From contig NZ_JACTOJ010000034.1 of the NCBI RefSeq assembly GCF_032335695.1, forward strand, positions 1 through 30,413: 30,413 nt of DNA, read 5' to 3'. This DNA comes from JACTOJ01 sp032335695 (GTDB lineage Bacteria; Bacillota; Clostridia; Clostridiales; Clostridiaceae). This document shows positions 14,802-22,698 of the stretch, piece after piece. Position numbers and translations under genes: made by a program. Below the pieces are notes generated by a model. It ran no database searches, was not told the origin of the DNA, and saw only the letters and a list, made by a program, of their open reading frames with translations. Each line of letters opens with the position of its first letter. Within the stretch, counting starts at the first letter, position 1.

Positions 14802-16103
14802 GTGGAATGCTGTAATGTAATCCCTATAGGAGACAAGCTTAGAAGACTTAGGGATAAATACAATTTAAATCAGGATGAAATTGTTGGAACTGACGTAACT
14901 AGAAACTTAATAAGCCAAATTGAAAATGGAAAAGCCAAACTAACTAGAAGTACAGCAGAAATTATTATGTCACATGTAAAAGAAATACTAAATAAAAGGA
15001 ATATGACGCCGGACATAGACATAGAATATTTACTAGAGAGTGAAGAAACACAGGCAAATAAGATTCTTGATGAATTTATTGAAGAGCTTAAAAATTCCAT
15101 ATCAAATAATGCTACAAGCGTTGTTGATACACTTAAGCAGGCAGAGGAATTTATGCTTAAGTGGGATTTTATTGATAAAAAAATACGCATATGCGAGTTA
15201 GCAGGTGACTATTTTTATAACAATAATGATTTTTACAAAGCTTCAGTATATTATGAGAATGTAAAATGCCTTGTGAATTTGAATATGGATATGGTTCTAT
15301 TAGTTCCTGTATTAAAAAAGCTATCAGAAACATATTTTTATATAGGAAAATATCAGGAAGGAATTGATGTCTGTGATTATGCAATAGATAGATTTCCTAA
15401 GATTGATAATGGATATAAAGCAGGTTTTTTATTTAATAGCAGCCTTTATTATAATTATATGAAGGAATATGAAAAATCCATAAGATTTATAGAGGAACTC
15501 CAAGGAATACTCAATAAGGATTCAGTTGAAAAATACATTAAGATATTATTGTTAAAAGCATCATGTTTGTATCATTTAAAACTTTATGATGAAGCTTTAA
15601 AAATTTATGGAGAGCTGTTAGAAGTTACTCCTAATGATGATTATGGTCATAAAGCTATATACTATAATAATCTCTCGGATATATATATAGAACTTGAGAA
15701 ACTTGATAAGGCTAACGAATATTTAAACATGGCTTTGGAAATTATACCTGATATTTCTATGGATTTTGACATGTTACCACAGATGCATTTAGATATTGCT
15801 AAAAGATATACTAAGTTGGCACAACGTGAAAATACTATTAGCTTTCTTAAAAAGGCTTTAAAATTGGCTAAAGATTTTAGATATTCTTTTGTGGTTAATG
15901 ATATTCTTGTGGAATTTCTACATATATCTCATTGTGAAGCAGAAATTGATATTAAAGATGAATTTATTGAGTTAGTAAGAGAGCTAGGTAGTATTAATGA
16001 TTTATTATTAGTAAACATATTACAATATTTTGCAGCATTAAATGATACTAATTCAGTTATAGAAATATGTGAATTCTGTAAAGGATATTTAGAAAATATT
16101 TAA
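14802..16103 (+). CDS. RRNPP-type HTH-TPR regulator, candidate quorum-sensing receptor
   Basis: The 433-residue protein has an N-terminal Cro/C1 helix-turn-helix (about 8-62; GDKLRRLRDKYNLNQDEIVG, then RNLISQIENGKAKL) and about 300 residues of tandem TPR-like helices, for example YFYIGKYQEGIDVCDYAIDRF and AIYYNNLSDIYIELEKLDKA. This is the layout of Rgg/PlcR/PrgX-type regulators and of the Clostridium Qsr proteins, cytoplasmic receptors for re-imported peptides. It starts at GTG 14802, eight bases after GGTGGTGA. A 40-residue secreted-peptide gene follows 37 bases later without an intervening terminator, the usual receptor/pheromone layout. Target genes are unknown. Confidence 0.88.
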   Translation: MECCNVIPIGDKLRRLRDKYNLNQDEIVGTDVTRNLISQIENGKAKLTRSTAEIIMSHVKEILNKRNMTPDIDIEYLLESEETQANKILDEFIEELKNSISNNATSVVDTLKQAEEFMLKWDFIDKKIRICELAGDYFYNNNDFYKASVYYENVKCLVNLNMDMVLLVPVLKKLSETYFYIGKYQEGIDVCDYAIDRFPKIDNGYKAGFLFNSSLYYNYMKEYEKSIRFIEELQGILNKDSVEKYIKILLLKASCLYHLKLYDEALKIYGELLEVTPNDDYGHKAIYYNNLSDIYIELEKLDKANEYLNMALEIIPDISMDFDMLPQMHLDIAKRYTKLAQRENTISFLKKALKLAKDFRYSFVVNDILVEFLHISHCEAEIDIKDEFIELVRELGSINDLLLVNILQYFAALNDTNSVIEICEFCKGYLENI

Positions 16104-16140
16104 GAAATATACATATTTATTTGAAGGAGATGTGAGTAAA

Positions 16141-16263
16141 GTGTTTTTCAAAAATAAAAAGTTTTTTTCTAGAGTTTTGCTACTTTCAGTGATAGTTGTA
16201 TCTGTTAGCTTACCAATCATTCATATATTAAGCGATGTTCCTGGTACTCCATGGGGAAACTAA
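16141..16263 (+). CDS. Candidate signalling propeptide (Qsp/PapR-like), 40 residues
   Basis: From GTG 16141 the peptide has a basic start (FFKNKKFFSR), a hydrophobic export segment (VLLLSVIVVSVSLPIIHIL) and a short polar, Pro/Gly-rich tail SDVPGTPWGN. That is the form of RRNPP propeptides, whose C-terminal residues become the pheromone. AAGGAGATG (16124-16132) lies eight bases upstream; an in-frame GTG at 16132 is too close to it. It is cotranscribed with the upstream HTH-TPR regulator and ends before the terminator at 16339. The mature form, probably within the last 5-10 residues, is inference. Confidence 0.8.
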   Translation: MFFKNKKFFSRVLLLSVIVVSVSLPIIHILSDVPGTPWGN

Positions 16264-16338
16264 TATATGAGAGTTAAGTTGCATATAATGAAAGAAATAA
16301 GTTTGAAAGTTTGTGAATAAAATGTGTTAAAAACATAA

Positions 16339-16375
16339 AAAAACAGCAGTAATAGCCTATATTATTGCTGTTTTT
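16339..16375 (+). terminator. Rho-independent terminator of the regulator/peptide operon
   Basis: AAAAACAGCAGTAATA (16339-16354) pairs with TATTATTGCTGTTTTT (16360-16375) with one G-U pair and a 5-base loop. The arm ends in five T. Confidence 0.92.
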
Positions 16376-16497
16376 GCTATATACATAGTCAGGTATGAGC
16401 TTTGAGTATATTTAAAATGAATTGCAAAACTGAAACAAAGGCAAAGGTGTAATTTGTATATACTCTGAGCTGACATTTTAGCAGAAGGATGTGTAAG

Positions 16498-16965
16498 ATG
16501 AATAGAAGATACCTGTGTATTATTTTTGTTATTCTTATTTTGATGGCAGGTTGTTTTTTACATAGTAAATCTTCCGAGATGCCTTCGCAGCCTCCCACAA
16601 CCATTGTAAAATATAAAGACAGTGTTATTCCCACATCTATTGGAGAGCACAACTGGATACCTAAAAATGGAGGTAGCAGTTATGAAACTGGGGCAGATTA
16701 TGAAGTAGGGGAATACACTAGTGAAATTAACGCAAAGTCTGGAGATACAATTACTATATCTGTACCTTATAATCCCTTAAGCGTTGAGATGTATCAATTA
16801 TTAAATCGAAATGATCAGCGTATAGGATATTCACTCACTAAAAAGTATAAGGAATATATATTTACTCTGCCAAGCAAAAGGGGAGATTATGTCTTTGAGG
16901 TATTTGCAAAGTGGGATTCAGATAGGCATAATACAGCCACTATCTTCAAGGTTTTTATAGAATAA
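16498..16965 (+). CDS. Lipoprotein of unknown function
   Basis: The 155-residue protein has a lipoprotein signal: basic MNRR, a hydrophobic core LCIIFVILIL and the lipobox LMAGC, with lipidation at Cys19. The mature part has a Ser/Pro-rich linker and a beta-rich domain (INAKSGDTITISVPYNP and GDYVFEVFAKWD) suggesting an immunoglobulin-like fold. The start at ATG 16498 has GAAGG nine bases upstream; an ATG at 16489 abuts that site. The gene is separated from the peptide operon by a terminator. No family was recognised. Confidence 0.82.
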   Translation: MNRRYLCIIFVILILMAGCFLHSKSSEMPSQPPTTIVKYKDSVIPTSIGEHNWIPKNGGSSYETGADYEVGEYTSEINAKSGDTITISVPYNPLSVEMYQLLNRNDQRIGYSLTKKYKEYIFTLPSKRGDYVFEVFAKWDSDRHNTATIFKVFIE

Positions 16966-17015
16966 TTATTTTTATATAAAATTGTAATTTGTAGTTGAGT
17001 TAAGAAGTAAAAATT

Positions 17016-17064
17016 AAGAAGTAAAAGATATGGTTAAATTATTACCGTTTCACTTTTACTTCTT
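17016..17064. terminator. Hairpin between convergent lipoprotein and ABC-F genes
   Basis: AAGAAGTAAAAG (17016-17027) pairs with CTTTTACTTCTT (17053-17064) across a 25-base loop. A direct repeat TTAAGAAGTAAAA (17000-17012 and 17014-17026) precedes it. It may stop transcription from both sides. Confidence 0.5.
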
Positions 17065-17078
17065 GTCCACTAAATAAA

Positions 17079-18815
17079 TTATAATTTGCTTCTATAGAGT
17101 TTTAGCTCCTTAGCCTTATTTAGAAACTCTTCCTCCAGAGCTTTCTTTTCTTCTTCCTCTAACTTTTCGTTAAATTTTCCACCTAAGAAGGCAAGCTTGC
17201 ACTCAAGCCTTATTATTTCTGTTTTTATGCTTTGACGAGTTTGGGCTTGATTTTTTATATTGGAAGCTTCTTTGCTCTTTTCTTGGTAAAACTTATAATC
17301 ACCTGGATAGGTTGATATATTTTTATTCTTAATTTCTATTATCTTATTGGCTATGCTGTTTAAAAAATATATATCATGAGATACAAATATTATACTACCT
17401 TGGAATTGTCTAAGTGTATCCTCGATTTTTTCTTTAGACACTATATCTAGGTAATTAGTTGGTTCATCTAGTATAAGCAGGTTTGCTCCAGATAAAATAA
17501 GCTTTGCAATAGCTAGTCTACAGCGCTCTCCCATGCTTAGAACTTTAGCGCTTTTAAATACATCTTCCCCCTTAAAAAGCAGACTAGCTAGAAGATTTCT
17601 TGCGTCTGCCTTATCTGCTCCTTCACTTAACAGGTTTTCTAATATATTTTTGCTGTAATCTAAAACCTCAAGCTGCTGAGAAAAATAGGCTGTTCTTATA
17701 GAGGGATTTATATTGACTTTTCCTTGAAAGTCAGAATCTAAGCCTGCCAAAATCCTTAAAAGAGTTGTTTTTCCGCTGCCGTTTTTTCCTAAAATGCCTA
17801 TTTTATCCCCTTTTAAAATATTAAACGAAGCTTCCTTAAATATAGGCTTTTTATCATAATTTTTGTTCAAGGCTTTAACGCGAATAATGTATCTAGGCAG
17901 CTTTAAATTTAATATATTTTTGTTTATTATATCAAAACATGGACTTTTTTCTTCTCGGGGTATGTCTACTTTATTAGCTTCAAGCCTTTTTAACTGCTTT
18001 TCTTTAGAACGCATAATGGATATCTGCTTTTTTGCTTTAGCTCTCAAGGCATCATTTTGCCCAGCAGCAGCATGAGCCTTAATAAACCATTCTTTTCTTT
18101 CATTTATAACTTCTTCTAAATGAAAAATAGTTTTTTGCTGTTTATCATATTCTTTAAGCTGATTTTTAAGAGCTATAGCCTTTTGCTCTTTATAAGCAGA
18201 ATAGTTTCCTGCATATTCCTTAATGCCTTTTGAGGTCATTTCCCATATTTTGTTTACTGTGTTGTCAAGAAAATATCTGTCGTGGGAAATTATAAGCATA
18301 GTTTTCTTGAACTTATTAACAAGCTTTTGAAGAACAGCTTTACTTTCAATGTCCAAATGATTAGTTGGTTCGTCCATTATAAAAAAATCAGCCTCTTCTA
18401 AGAAGAATTTCACTAGCATTAGTTTGGTTTGCTCTCCACCGCTAAAGCTCAGCAGGGGTCTGTCTAGCTTTTTATCAGTTAAACCTAAATCTAGAAGTAT
18501 AGCTTTTAGTGAGCTTTCTTCAGAAATTTTACTTTTATAAACAATATCTTGAATTGTTTTATCAGTGAGTTCTTTAGCCGCGCTTTCTGAAAAATTTTGA
18601 TTGAGAAAAGCGATAGGCTCTTTGGCGGGAATATAATTGATTTTTCCGCCATCCAAGGCTTCCAAGCCCGCTATTATTTTGACTAAAGTGCTTTTACCTA
18701 TGCCATTGCTGCCTATAAGACCTATTTTTTCACCTTTGAAAATCTTACCGCCAATATTCTTTAATATTTCTTTACCGTTATAAATTTTACTTATATTTTC
18801 AAAATTTATATTCAT
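17079..18815 (-). CDS. ABC-F-family ATPase, possible antibiotic-resistance ribosome protection factor
   Basis: The 578-residue soluble protein has two ATPase domains and no membrane segment. Domain 1 has Walker A GSNGIGKS (35-42), signature SFSGGEQ (123-129) and Walker B FFIMDEP (144-150). Domain 2 has GKNGSGKT (343-350), a variant signature LSMGERCR (426-433) and LLILDEP. The interdomain linker (about 205-300) forms the long helical hairpin that reaches the peptidyl-transferase centre in resistance ABC-Fs. A charged coiled-coil extension follows (about 520-578). The 270-base leader carries a leader ORF and a terminator, as for VmlR- and Lmo0919-type resistance genes. Resistance rather than housekeeping function is inference from this leader. 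Confidence 0.9.
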   Translation of the reverse strand: MNINFENISKIYNGKEILKNIGGKIFKGEKIGLIGSNGIGKSTLVKIIAGLEALDGGKINYIPAKEPIAFLNQNFSESAAKELTDKTIQDIVYKSKISEESSLKAILLDLGLTDKKLDRPLLSFSGGEQTKLMLVKFFLEEADFFIMDEPTNHLDIESKAVLQKLVNKFKKTMLIISHDRYFLDNTVNKIWEMTSKGIKEYAGNYSAYKEQKAIALKNQLKEYDKQQKTIFHLEEVINERKEWFIKAHAAAGQNDALRAKAKKQISIMRSKEKQLKRLEANKVDIPREEKSPCFDIINKNILNLKLPRYIIRVKALNKNYDKKPIFKEASFNILKGDKIGILGKNGSGKTTLLRILAGLDSDFQGKVNINPSIRTAYFSQQLEVLDYSKNILENLLSEGADKADARNLLASLLFKGEDVFKSAKVLSMGERCRLAIAKLILSGANLLILDEPTNYLDIVSKEKIEDTLRQFQGSIIFVSHDIYFLNSIANKIIEIKNKNISTYPGDYKFYQEKSKEASNIKNQAQTRQSIKTEIIRLECKLAFLGGKFNEKLEEEEKKALEEEFLNKAKELKLYRSKL

Positions 18816-18872
18816 AAAATCATCTCCATTTCGTATATAAGAGATGAAGGTTATAGAATATAGCCTATATAA

Positions 18873-18945
18873 AAAGCTGCGACTTAAACTAAATCGCAGC
18901 TTTCAAAATGCAATGCAAGCTAAAGCCACTAAAGAAAAGTGACTT
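18873..18945 (-). promoter_or_regulatory. Transcription attenuator in the ABC-F leader
   Basis: On the minus strand a terminator forms from AAAGCTGCGA (18903-18894) and TCGCAGCTTT (18882-18873) followed by U-rich sequence. GTGGCTTT (18929-18922) can pair with AAAGCTGC (18903-18896; 8 pairs, two of them G-U) and so block it. GTGGCTT can instead pair with AAGTCAC (18945-18939). The three mutually exclusive stems are the standard logic of an attenuator. The terminator lies 58 bases before the ABC-F start codon. Confidence 0.75.
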
Positions 18946-19054
18946 TATCAACAATTATATAAAACACAGCAAAATGAAAAAAGCTCTAGTTTTTAACCAT
19001 CATCCCTAAAAAAGTGCATAGTTGTCCTATGACCTTTTTTAGACAACTATTTAA

Positions 19055-19084
19055 TTAGTCTATAGTTAAAAATCTATTGCTCAT
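19055..19084 (-). CDS. Leader peptide upstream of the ABC-F gene (MSNRFLTID)
   Basis: A nine-codon ORF, MSNRFLTID, starts at 19084 (minus strand) behind GTGAGGTG, about 40 bases from the predicted transcription start. A hairpin follows: ATAGTTGTC (19050-19042) with GACAACTAT (19026-19018). TTTTTAAC inside the ORF (19072-19065) can pair with GTTAAAAA (18997-18990). This fits a ribosome-sensing leader for a resistance gene. The stall site is unknown. Confidence 0.65.
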   Translation of the reverse strand: MSNRFLTID

Positions 19085-19128
19085 TTCACACCTCACATTT
19101 TAAGAATCAAAATTCATATCCTTATATT

Positions 19129-19157
19129 ATAATATAATCTATGATATTCTATGTCAA
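19129..19157 (-). promoter_or_regulatory. Promoter of the ABC-F leader
   Basis: On the minus strand, TTGACA (19157-19152) and TATTAT (19134-19129) are spaced 17 bases. The -35 box overlaps the stop codon of the upstream GNAT gene, so the ABC-F gene has its own promoter. Confidence 0.85.
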
Positions 19158-19672
19158 TTTCTAAGCTCCCAATAAATAAGCCCATTATTTCTATTGACTT
19201 CTCTCATTCCAACCTTTTCAAGTATTCTTGCAGAAGCTTTATTATCTAATAAGCAGTCAGCCTTAATTATCTTTACGCTAGGGTGGGAGAGCGCCCAATC
19301 AACTATTGCCTTTAATGCCTCAGAGCCTATTCCTTGTCCTCTTACATTCTCTACTAAACCATAGCCTATTTCAACTTCACCTTTTTCATCTGGTTTTCCA
19401 TGAAAGCCTATGTCTCCGATTATGCTCATGCTTTCTTTTTTTACAATCATCCAGAATTCAAAGCCTGTAGGAATTTTATCAATGGATAAAAATTTATTTA
19501 TAATAGGCAGAATATCAAGAGTATCATTCGTAGGCCAATTATCATCAGCAGTAATTCCAAGTTTTTTTATTTCATCAATGCTTCCATTTAGAAGAGAACT
19601 AGTAATTTCGTAAGTCACAGGTATTAATAGGAGATTTGAGGTTTCTATATTGTTTAAAATAATAACACACAC
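19154..19672 (-). CDS. GNAT-family N-acetyltransferase (RimJ/RimL-like)
   Basis: The 172-residue protein has a clear acetyl-CoA-binding motif, ENVRGQGIGSEALKAIVDWAL (about 110-130), with the Q/R-x-x-G-x-G loop. The flanking strands GDIGFHG, EVEIGYGL and IKADCLLDNKASARILEKVGM are typical of RimJ/RimL-type acetyltransferases. It starts three bases after the guaC stop codon, at GTG 19672, and is probably coupled to guaC translation; AAAAGGTG overlaps that GTG, so a downstream ATT cannot be excluded. The acceptor is unknown. Confidence 0.88.
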   Translation of the reverse strand: MCVIILNNIETSNLLLIPVTYEITSSLLNGSIDEIKKLGITADDNWPTNDTLDILPIINKFLSIDKIPTGFEFWMIVKKESMSIIGDIGFHGKPDEKGEVEIGYGLVENVRGQGIGSEALKAIVDWALSHPSVKIIKADCLLDNKASARILEKVGMREVNRNNGLIYWELRN

Positions 19673-19675
19673 CTT

Positions 19676-20659
19676 TTAATATACTCTATCGCCATTGAAT
19701 ATTGAGTTCTTAACTATAACATAATCCACGTTACGTATAGCATCTAATTTGTTGCCGCCAGCATAGGATATAGAAGATTGAAGATCCTGCTGCATTTCTA
19801 CTAAAGTATCCTTTAAAGAACCCTTGAATTCAACAAACATTTTCTTGCCTTCAACATTCTTTTTTTCGCCTTTTTGATATTCAGAAGCTGAACCAAAATA
19901 TTCTTTATATTTTTTGCCGTCTTTTTCGATAGTTTCTCCTGGAGATTCCTCATGACCTGCAAATAGGGAACCAATCATAATCATGGAAGCACCAAATCTG
20001 ATAGATTTAGCTATATCTCCGTGAGTACGAATGCCGCCATCTGCTATGATAGGCTTGCTGGCAGCTTTTGCACACCAACGCAGGGCAGCTAACTGCCAGC
20101 CTCCAGTTCCAAAGCCAGTTTTAATTTTTGTTATACATACCTTACCTGGACCTATACCAACCTTTGTGGCATCCGCACCAGCGTTCTCTAATTCTCTAAC
20201 TGCTTCAGGCGTTCCAACATTTCCTGCTATGACAAAGCTTTCAGGCAAATGCTTCTTTATATGCTTAATCATTTCTATTACTGCATTGGAATGACCATGA
20301 GCTATATCAATAGTTATATATTCTGGAGAAAGCTTTTCAGCTGCTAGCTGTTCTATAAATGCATATTCCTCAGGCTTAACTCCAACGCTGATAGAGGAGA
20401 ATAAGCCTCTAGAATTCATGTCTTTTATAAAATCTATTCTCTTTTCTGGCTGGAAACGGTGCATGATATAGAAATATCCGTTTTCCGCTAAATAAAGAGC
20501 TATTTTTTCATCTATAATAGTCTGCATATTTGCTGGAACCACAGGTAATTTAAAATTACGTCCTCCAAAATTTATGCTTGTGTCACATTCAGATCTGCTA
20601 TTTACTATGCATTTTGCTGGGATAAGCTGTACGTCTTCATAATCAAATACATTTTCCAT
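19676..20659 (-). CDS. guaC: GMP reductase
   Basis: The 327-residue protein matches the Firmicute GMP reductase length (B. subtilis GuaC/YumD is about the same). It belongs to the IMPDH/GMPR barrel family but lacks CBS domains. The catalytic loop GIGPGKVCITK gives Cys175. VPANMQTI near the N terminus, the barrel segments IAGNVGTPEAVRELENAGADA and ADGGIRTHGDIAKSIRFGA, and the C-terminal SSISYAGG are all present. The enzyme converts GMP to IMP with NADPH in purine salvage. The upstream region holds a promoter and an inverted repeat. GNAT follows immediately. Confidence 0.93.
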   Translation of the reverse strand: MENVFDYEDVQLIPAKCIVNSRSECDTSINFGGRNFKLPVVPANMQTIIDEKIALYLAENGYFYIMHRFQPEKRIDFIKDMNSRGLFSSISVGVKPEEYAFIEQLAAEKLSPEYITIDIAHGHSNAVIEMIKHIKKHLPESFVIAGNVGTPEAVRELENAGADATKVGIGPGKVCITKIKTGFGTGGWQLAALRWCAKAASKPIIADGGIRTHGDIAKSIRFGASMIMIGSLFAGHEESPGETIEKDGKKYKEYFGSASEYQKGEKKNVEGKKMFVEFKGSLKDTLVEMQQDLQSSISYAGGNKLDAIRNVDYVIVKNSIFNGDRVY

Positions 20660-20692
20660 AAATTACACTCCTAAACACGAATATTTAAATTA

Positions 20693-20750
20693 AAATGTAC
20701 AATAATGTTTGTACATTTGGTAGTGTACAGTTTTTTTATTACTCTGTCAA
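20693..20750 (-). promoter_or_regulatory. guaC promoter and operator-like inverted repeat
   Basis: On the minus strand, TTGACA (20750-20745) and TACACT (20727-20722) are 17 bases apart. Just downstream, AAATGTACAA-N6-TTGTACATTT (20693-20718) is a perfect 10-base inverted repeat that would cover the transcription start. It looks like a repressor site. No purine riboswitch is present in the leader. Confidence 0.75.
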
Positions 20751-20760
20751 ATGGTAAGAA

Positions 20761-22566
20761 TCAGGATAATTCAAAATTTACATATCTGTTATATATTTCT
20801 TCTTGAATTAGCGCCTTTATCCTTGTTCCATCCTCGGTATAATCCTCTTTAACCACATTAGCACTCTCATGAAGCAGGGAAATGAGCTTTTGCTCACTGT
20901 AGGGTATTATAAATTCTTTTTCTAATAATTTATTTGGGATTTCTCTTCCTATCATTTCAAGTAATTCCTTCAAATTTATTTCCTTAACAGCGCTTACTTC
21001 CATGATTTTTTCACCCTTTAAGAAATTTCTTAGCGCTTGTAGATTTTCTAAACCTGCCTTATCTATTTTATTTAGAACTATAATAGTATTTTTATCCTGG
21101 GCATTAAGCTCCCTGATTACCTCATTTACTGCTTCTATTTGGTTTATGGCATTTTCATTTGAAGCATCTATCACATGTAAGAGCAAATCTGCTTCGGACA
21201 GCTCTTCTAATGTGGATTTAAAAGCTTCTACCAGCTCGTGAGGAAGCTTGCTGATAAAACCTACAGTATCTGAGAGAGCAATTTTTCTATTATCGGGAAG
21301 GGTAACTGCTCTGACAGTAGTGTCTAAGGTGGCAAAAAGCATATCTGCCTCTAAGACTCCTTCTTTGGATAAATTATTAGATTTGGATATTTCACATATT
21401 TTGTTTCTCAAGGTTGATTTACCAGCATTGGTATAACCAACTATGGCAACTCTGTTTATATTATTCTTTGTTCTTTTAGTTTTTTGCACTGCTCTTTGCT
21501 TTACTACTTTTGAAAGTTCAGCTTTTATTTCTTCTATCCTTTTTTCTATGTGTCTTCTGTCACTTTCCAGCTTCTTTTCACCAGGACCTCTTGAGCCAAC
21601 GCCGCCTTTTAAACCGACGCCGCCTTTTATCCTTGAAAGATTAGCATTTGCATCTCTAAGTCTTGGAAGCTTATGATTTAGCATGGCAAGCTCTACCTGC
21701 AGCATACCTTCTCTGCTTTTAGCACGCCTTGCAAAGATATCTAAAATTAGAGTAGTTCTATCTATAACTCTGCATTTTATTATTCTTTCAAGATTTCTTA
21801 CCTGAGAGCCAGAAAGTTCGTCGTCAAAAATCACTAAATTCGCACCTGTCAGCTGCCTTAAATGAGAGACCTCCTGAACTTTACCCTGGCCAGTATAATA
21901 AGCTGAATGAATTCGATTTGTTCTCTGAAAAACAGTGTGAACTACTGAAATATTGCAGGCTTCTGCAAGACCCTCAAGCTCTTCCAGGCTTTCTTCGGTG
22001 TCTGTGCCAGCTAATATTGCTCTTTCTACATCATCATCCTCGGGCTTTACACTTATTAAAGCTTTTTCAGCATAAGCTGTCTTGTCTTTGAAATCTAATT
22101 CTAAGCAGGCTTCTAAGCTAAGGTTTCTAAGCTCCTTATAGGATAGGGCACTATTATGAACCTCTATTAAACCTATATTTATATTTACATCTTCTATATT
22201 TTCTTTAACTCCAATAGCTGCAATGGCATCCAATTTTAATTCCATCAAGGCTGAAGTATCCATAGAAGAAAGGCGGCTGTCACCAGAAGGGTGAGTATGA
22301 ATCACTCTAAAACCGCTTAATTTTTTGTCCTTTACTTCCAAGGCAGGGATTTCAGCACTGCTTACCTTACCTATGGATATTCCTGTTATTTTACCGCGTC
22401 TGTTAATAACCACGCATAGTTCCTTTTTTATTAGCTTAGTAATTTGATTCATTTCAGTAACTAATTCATAAGAAAATATGCTGTCACTGTCTATGGTTAA
22501 TTCATATAAATTTTCTAATCTATCAAGTATTACGAATGTAATTCCGTTAGTATTTCCTGTTATCAT
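20761..22566 (-). CDS. hflX: HflX ribosome-associated GTPase with N-terminal JAMM-like domain
   Basis: The 601-residue protein is about 180 residues longer than typical HflX. Residues about 185-345 are the HflX N domain and glycine-rich loop (GGVGLKGGVGSRGPGEKKLE). The GTPase domain has G1 GYTNAGKS (377-384), G3 DTVGFI and G4 NKID. HflX splits stalled or vacant 70S ribosomes, and Listeria HflXr confers macrolide/lincosamide resistance. The extra N-terminal region holds HTHPSGDSRLSSMD (90-103), a full H-x-H-x7-S-x-x-D metal-site motif of the JAMM/RadC type, with Glu49 upstream. The start at ATG 22566 has AGGAG eight bases before it; an ATG at 22590 lacks one. A 490-base attenuator leader precedes the gene. 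Confidence 0.93.
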   Translation of the reverse strand: MITGNTNGITFVILDRLENLYELTIDSDSIFSYELVTEMNQITKLIKKELCVVINRRGKITGISIGKVSSAEIPALEVKDKKLSGFRVIHTHPSGDSRLSSMDTSALMELKLDAIAAIGVKENIEDVNINIGLIEVHNSALSYKELRNLSLEACLELDFKDKTAYAEKALISVKPEDDDVERAILAGTDTEESLEELEGLAEACNISVVHTVFQRTNRIHSAYYTGQGKVQEVSHLRQLTGANLVIFDDELSGSQVRNLERIIKCRVIDRTTLILDIFARRAKSREGMLQVELAMLNHKLPRLRDANANLSRIKGGVGLKGGVGSRGPGEKKLESDRRHIEKRIEEIKAELSKVVKQRAVQKTKRTKNNINRVAIVGYTNAGKSTLRNKICEISKSNNLSKEGVLEADMLFATLDTTVRAVTLPDNRKIALSDTVGFISKLPHELVEAFKSTLEELSEADLLLHVIDASNENAINQIEAVNEVIRELNAQDKNTIIVLNKIDKAGLENLQALRNFLKGEKIMEVSAVKEINLKELLEMIGREIPNKLLEKEFIIPYSEQKLISLLHESANVVKEDYTEDGTRIKALIQEEIYNRYVNFELS

Positions 22567-22661
22567 AAAATCAACTCCTATCATTAACATTATTTCATTT
22601 GGTTTTTTAAGCTTTTACTGAATTTCATTTTGGATATCAACATCCTTTTAAAATATAGCCT

Positions 22662-22676
22662 TTATTTTAAACGCAT
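22662..22676 (-). CDS. Four-codon leader ORF (MRLK) upstream of hflX
   Basis: On the minus strand, AGGAGGAG (22690-22683) lies six bases before ATG CGT TTA AAA TAA. This is the strongest ribosome-binding site near hflX yet it serves a four-residue ORF. MRLK has the +x+ (Arg-Leu-Lys) form of the minimal ErmD leader MRLR, which arrests macrolide-bound ribosomes. It starts 95 bases downstream of the last base of the second terminator's stem-loop region and 96 bases before the hflX stop-free frame begins at 22566. Confidence 0.7.
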   Translation of the reverse strand: MRLK

Positions 22677-22698
22677 TTGAAACTCCTCCTAATATAAA

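Noticed and set aside
20660..20760. Possible purine riboswitch ahead of guaC
   Set aside because: The leader is short, lacks the paired loops and conserved core of that class, and is explained by a promoter and inverted repeat.
22590..22643. A 17-residue basic ORF (MLISKMKFSK...) on the minus strand between MRLK and hflX
   Set aside because: AAAAGG abuts its ATG with no spacing and the inner ATG is too far away. It may be a third leader peptide, but support is too weak to annotate.
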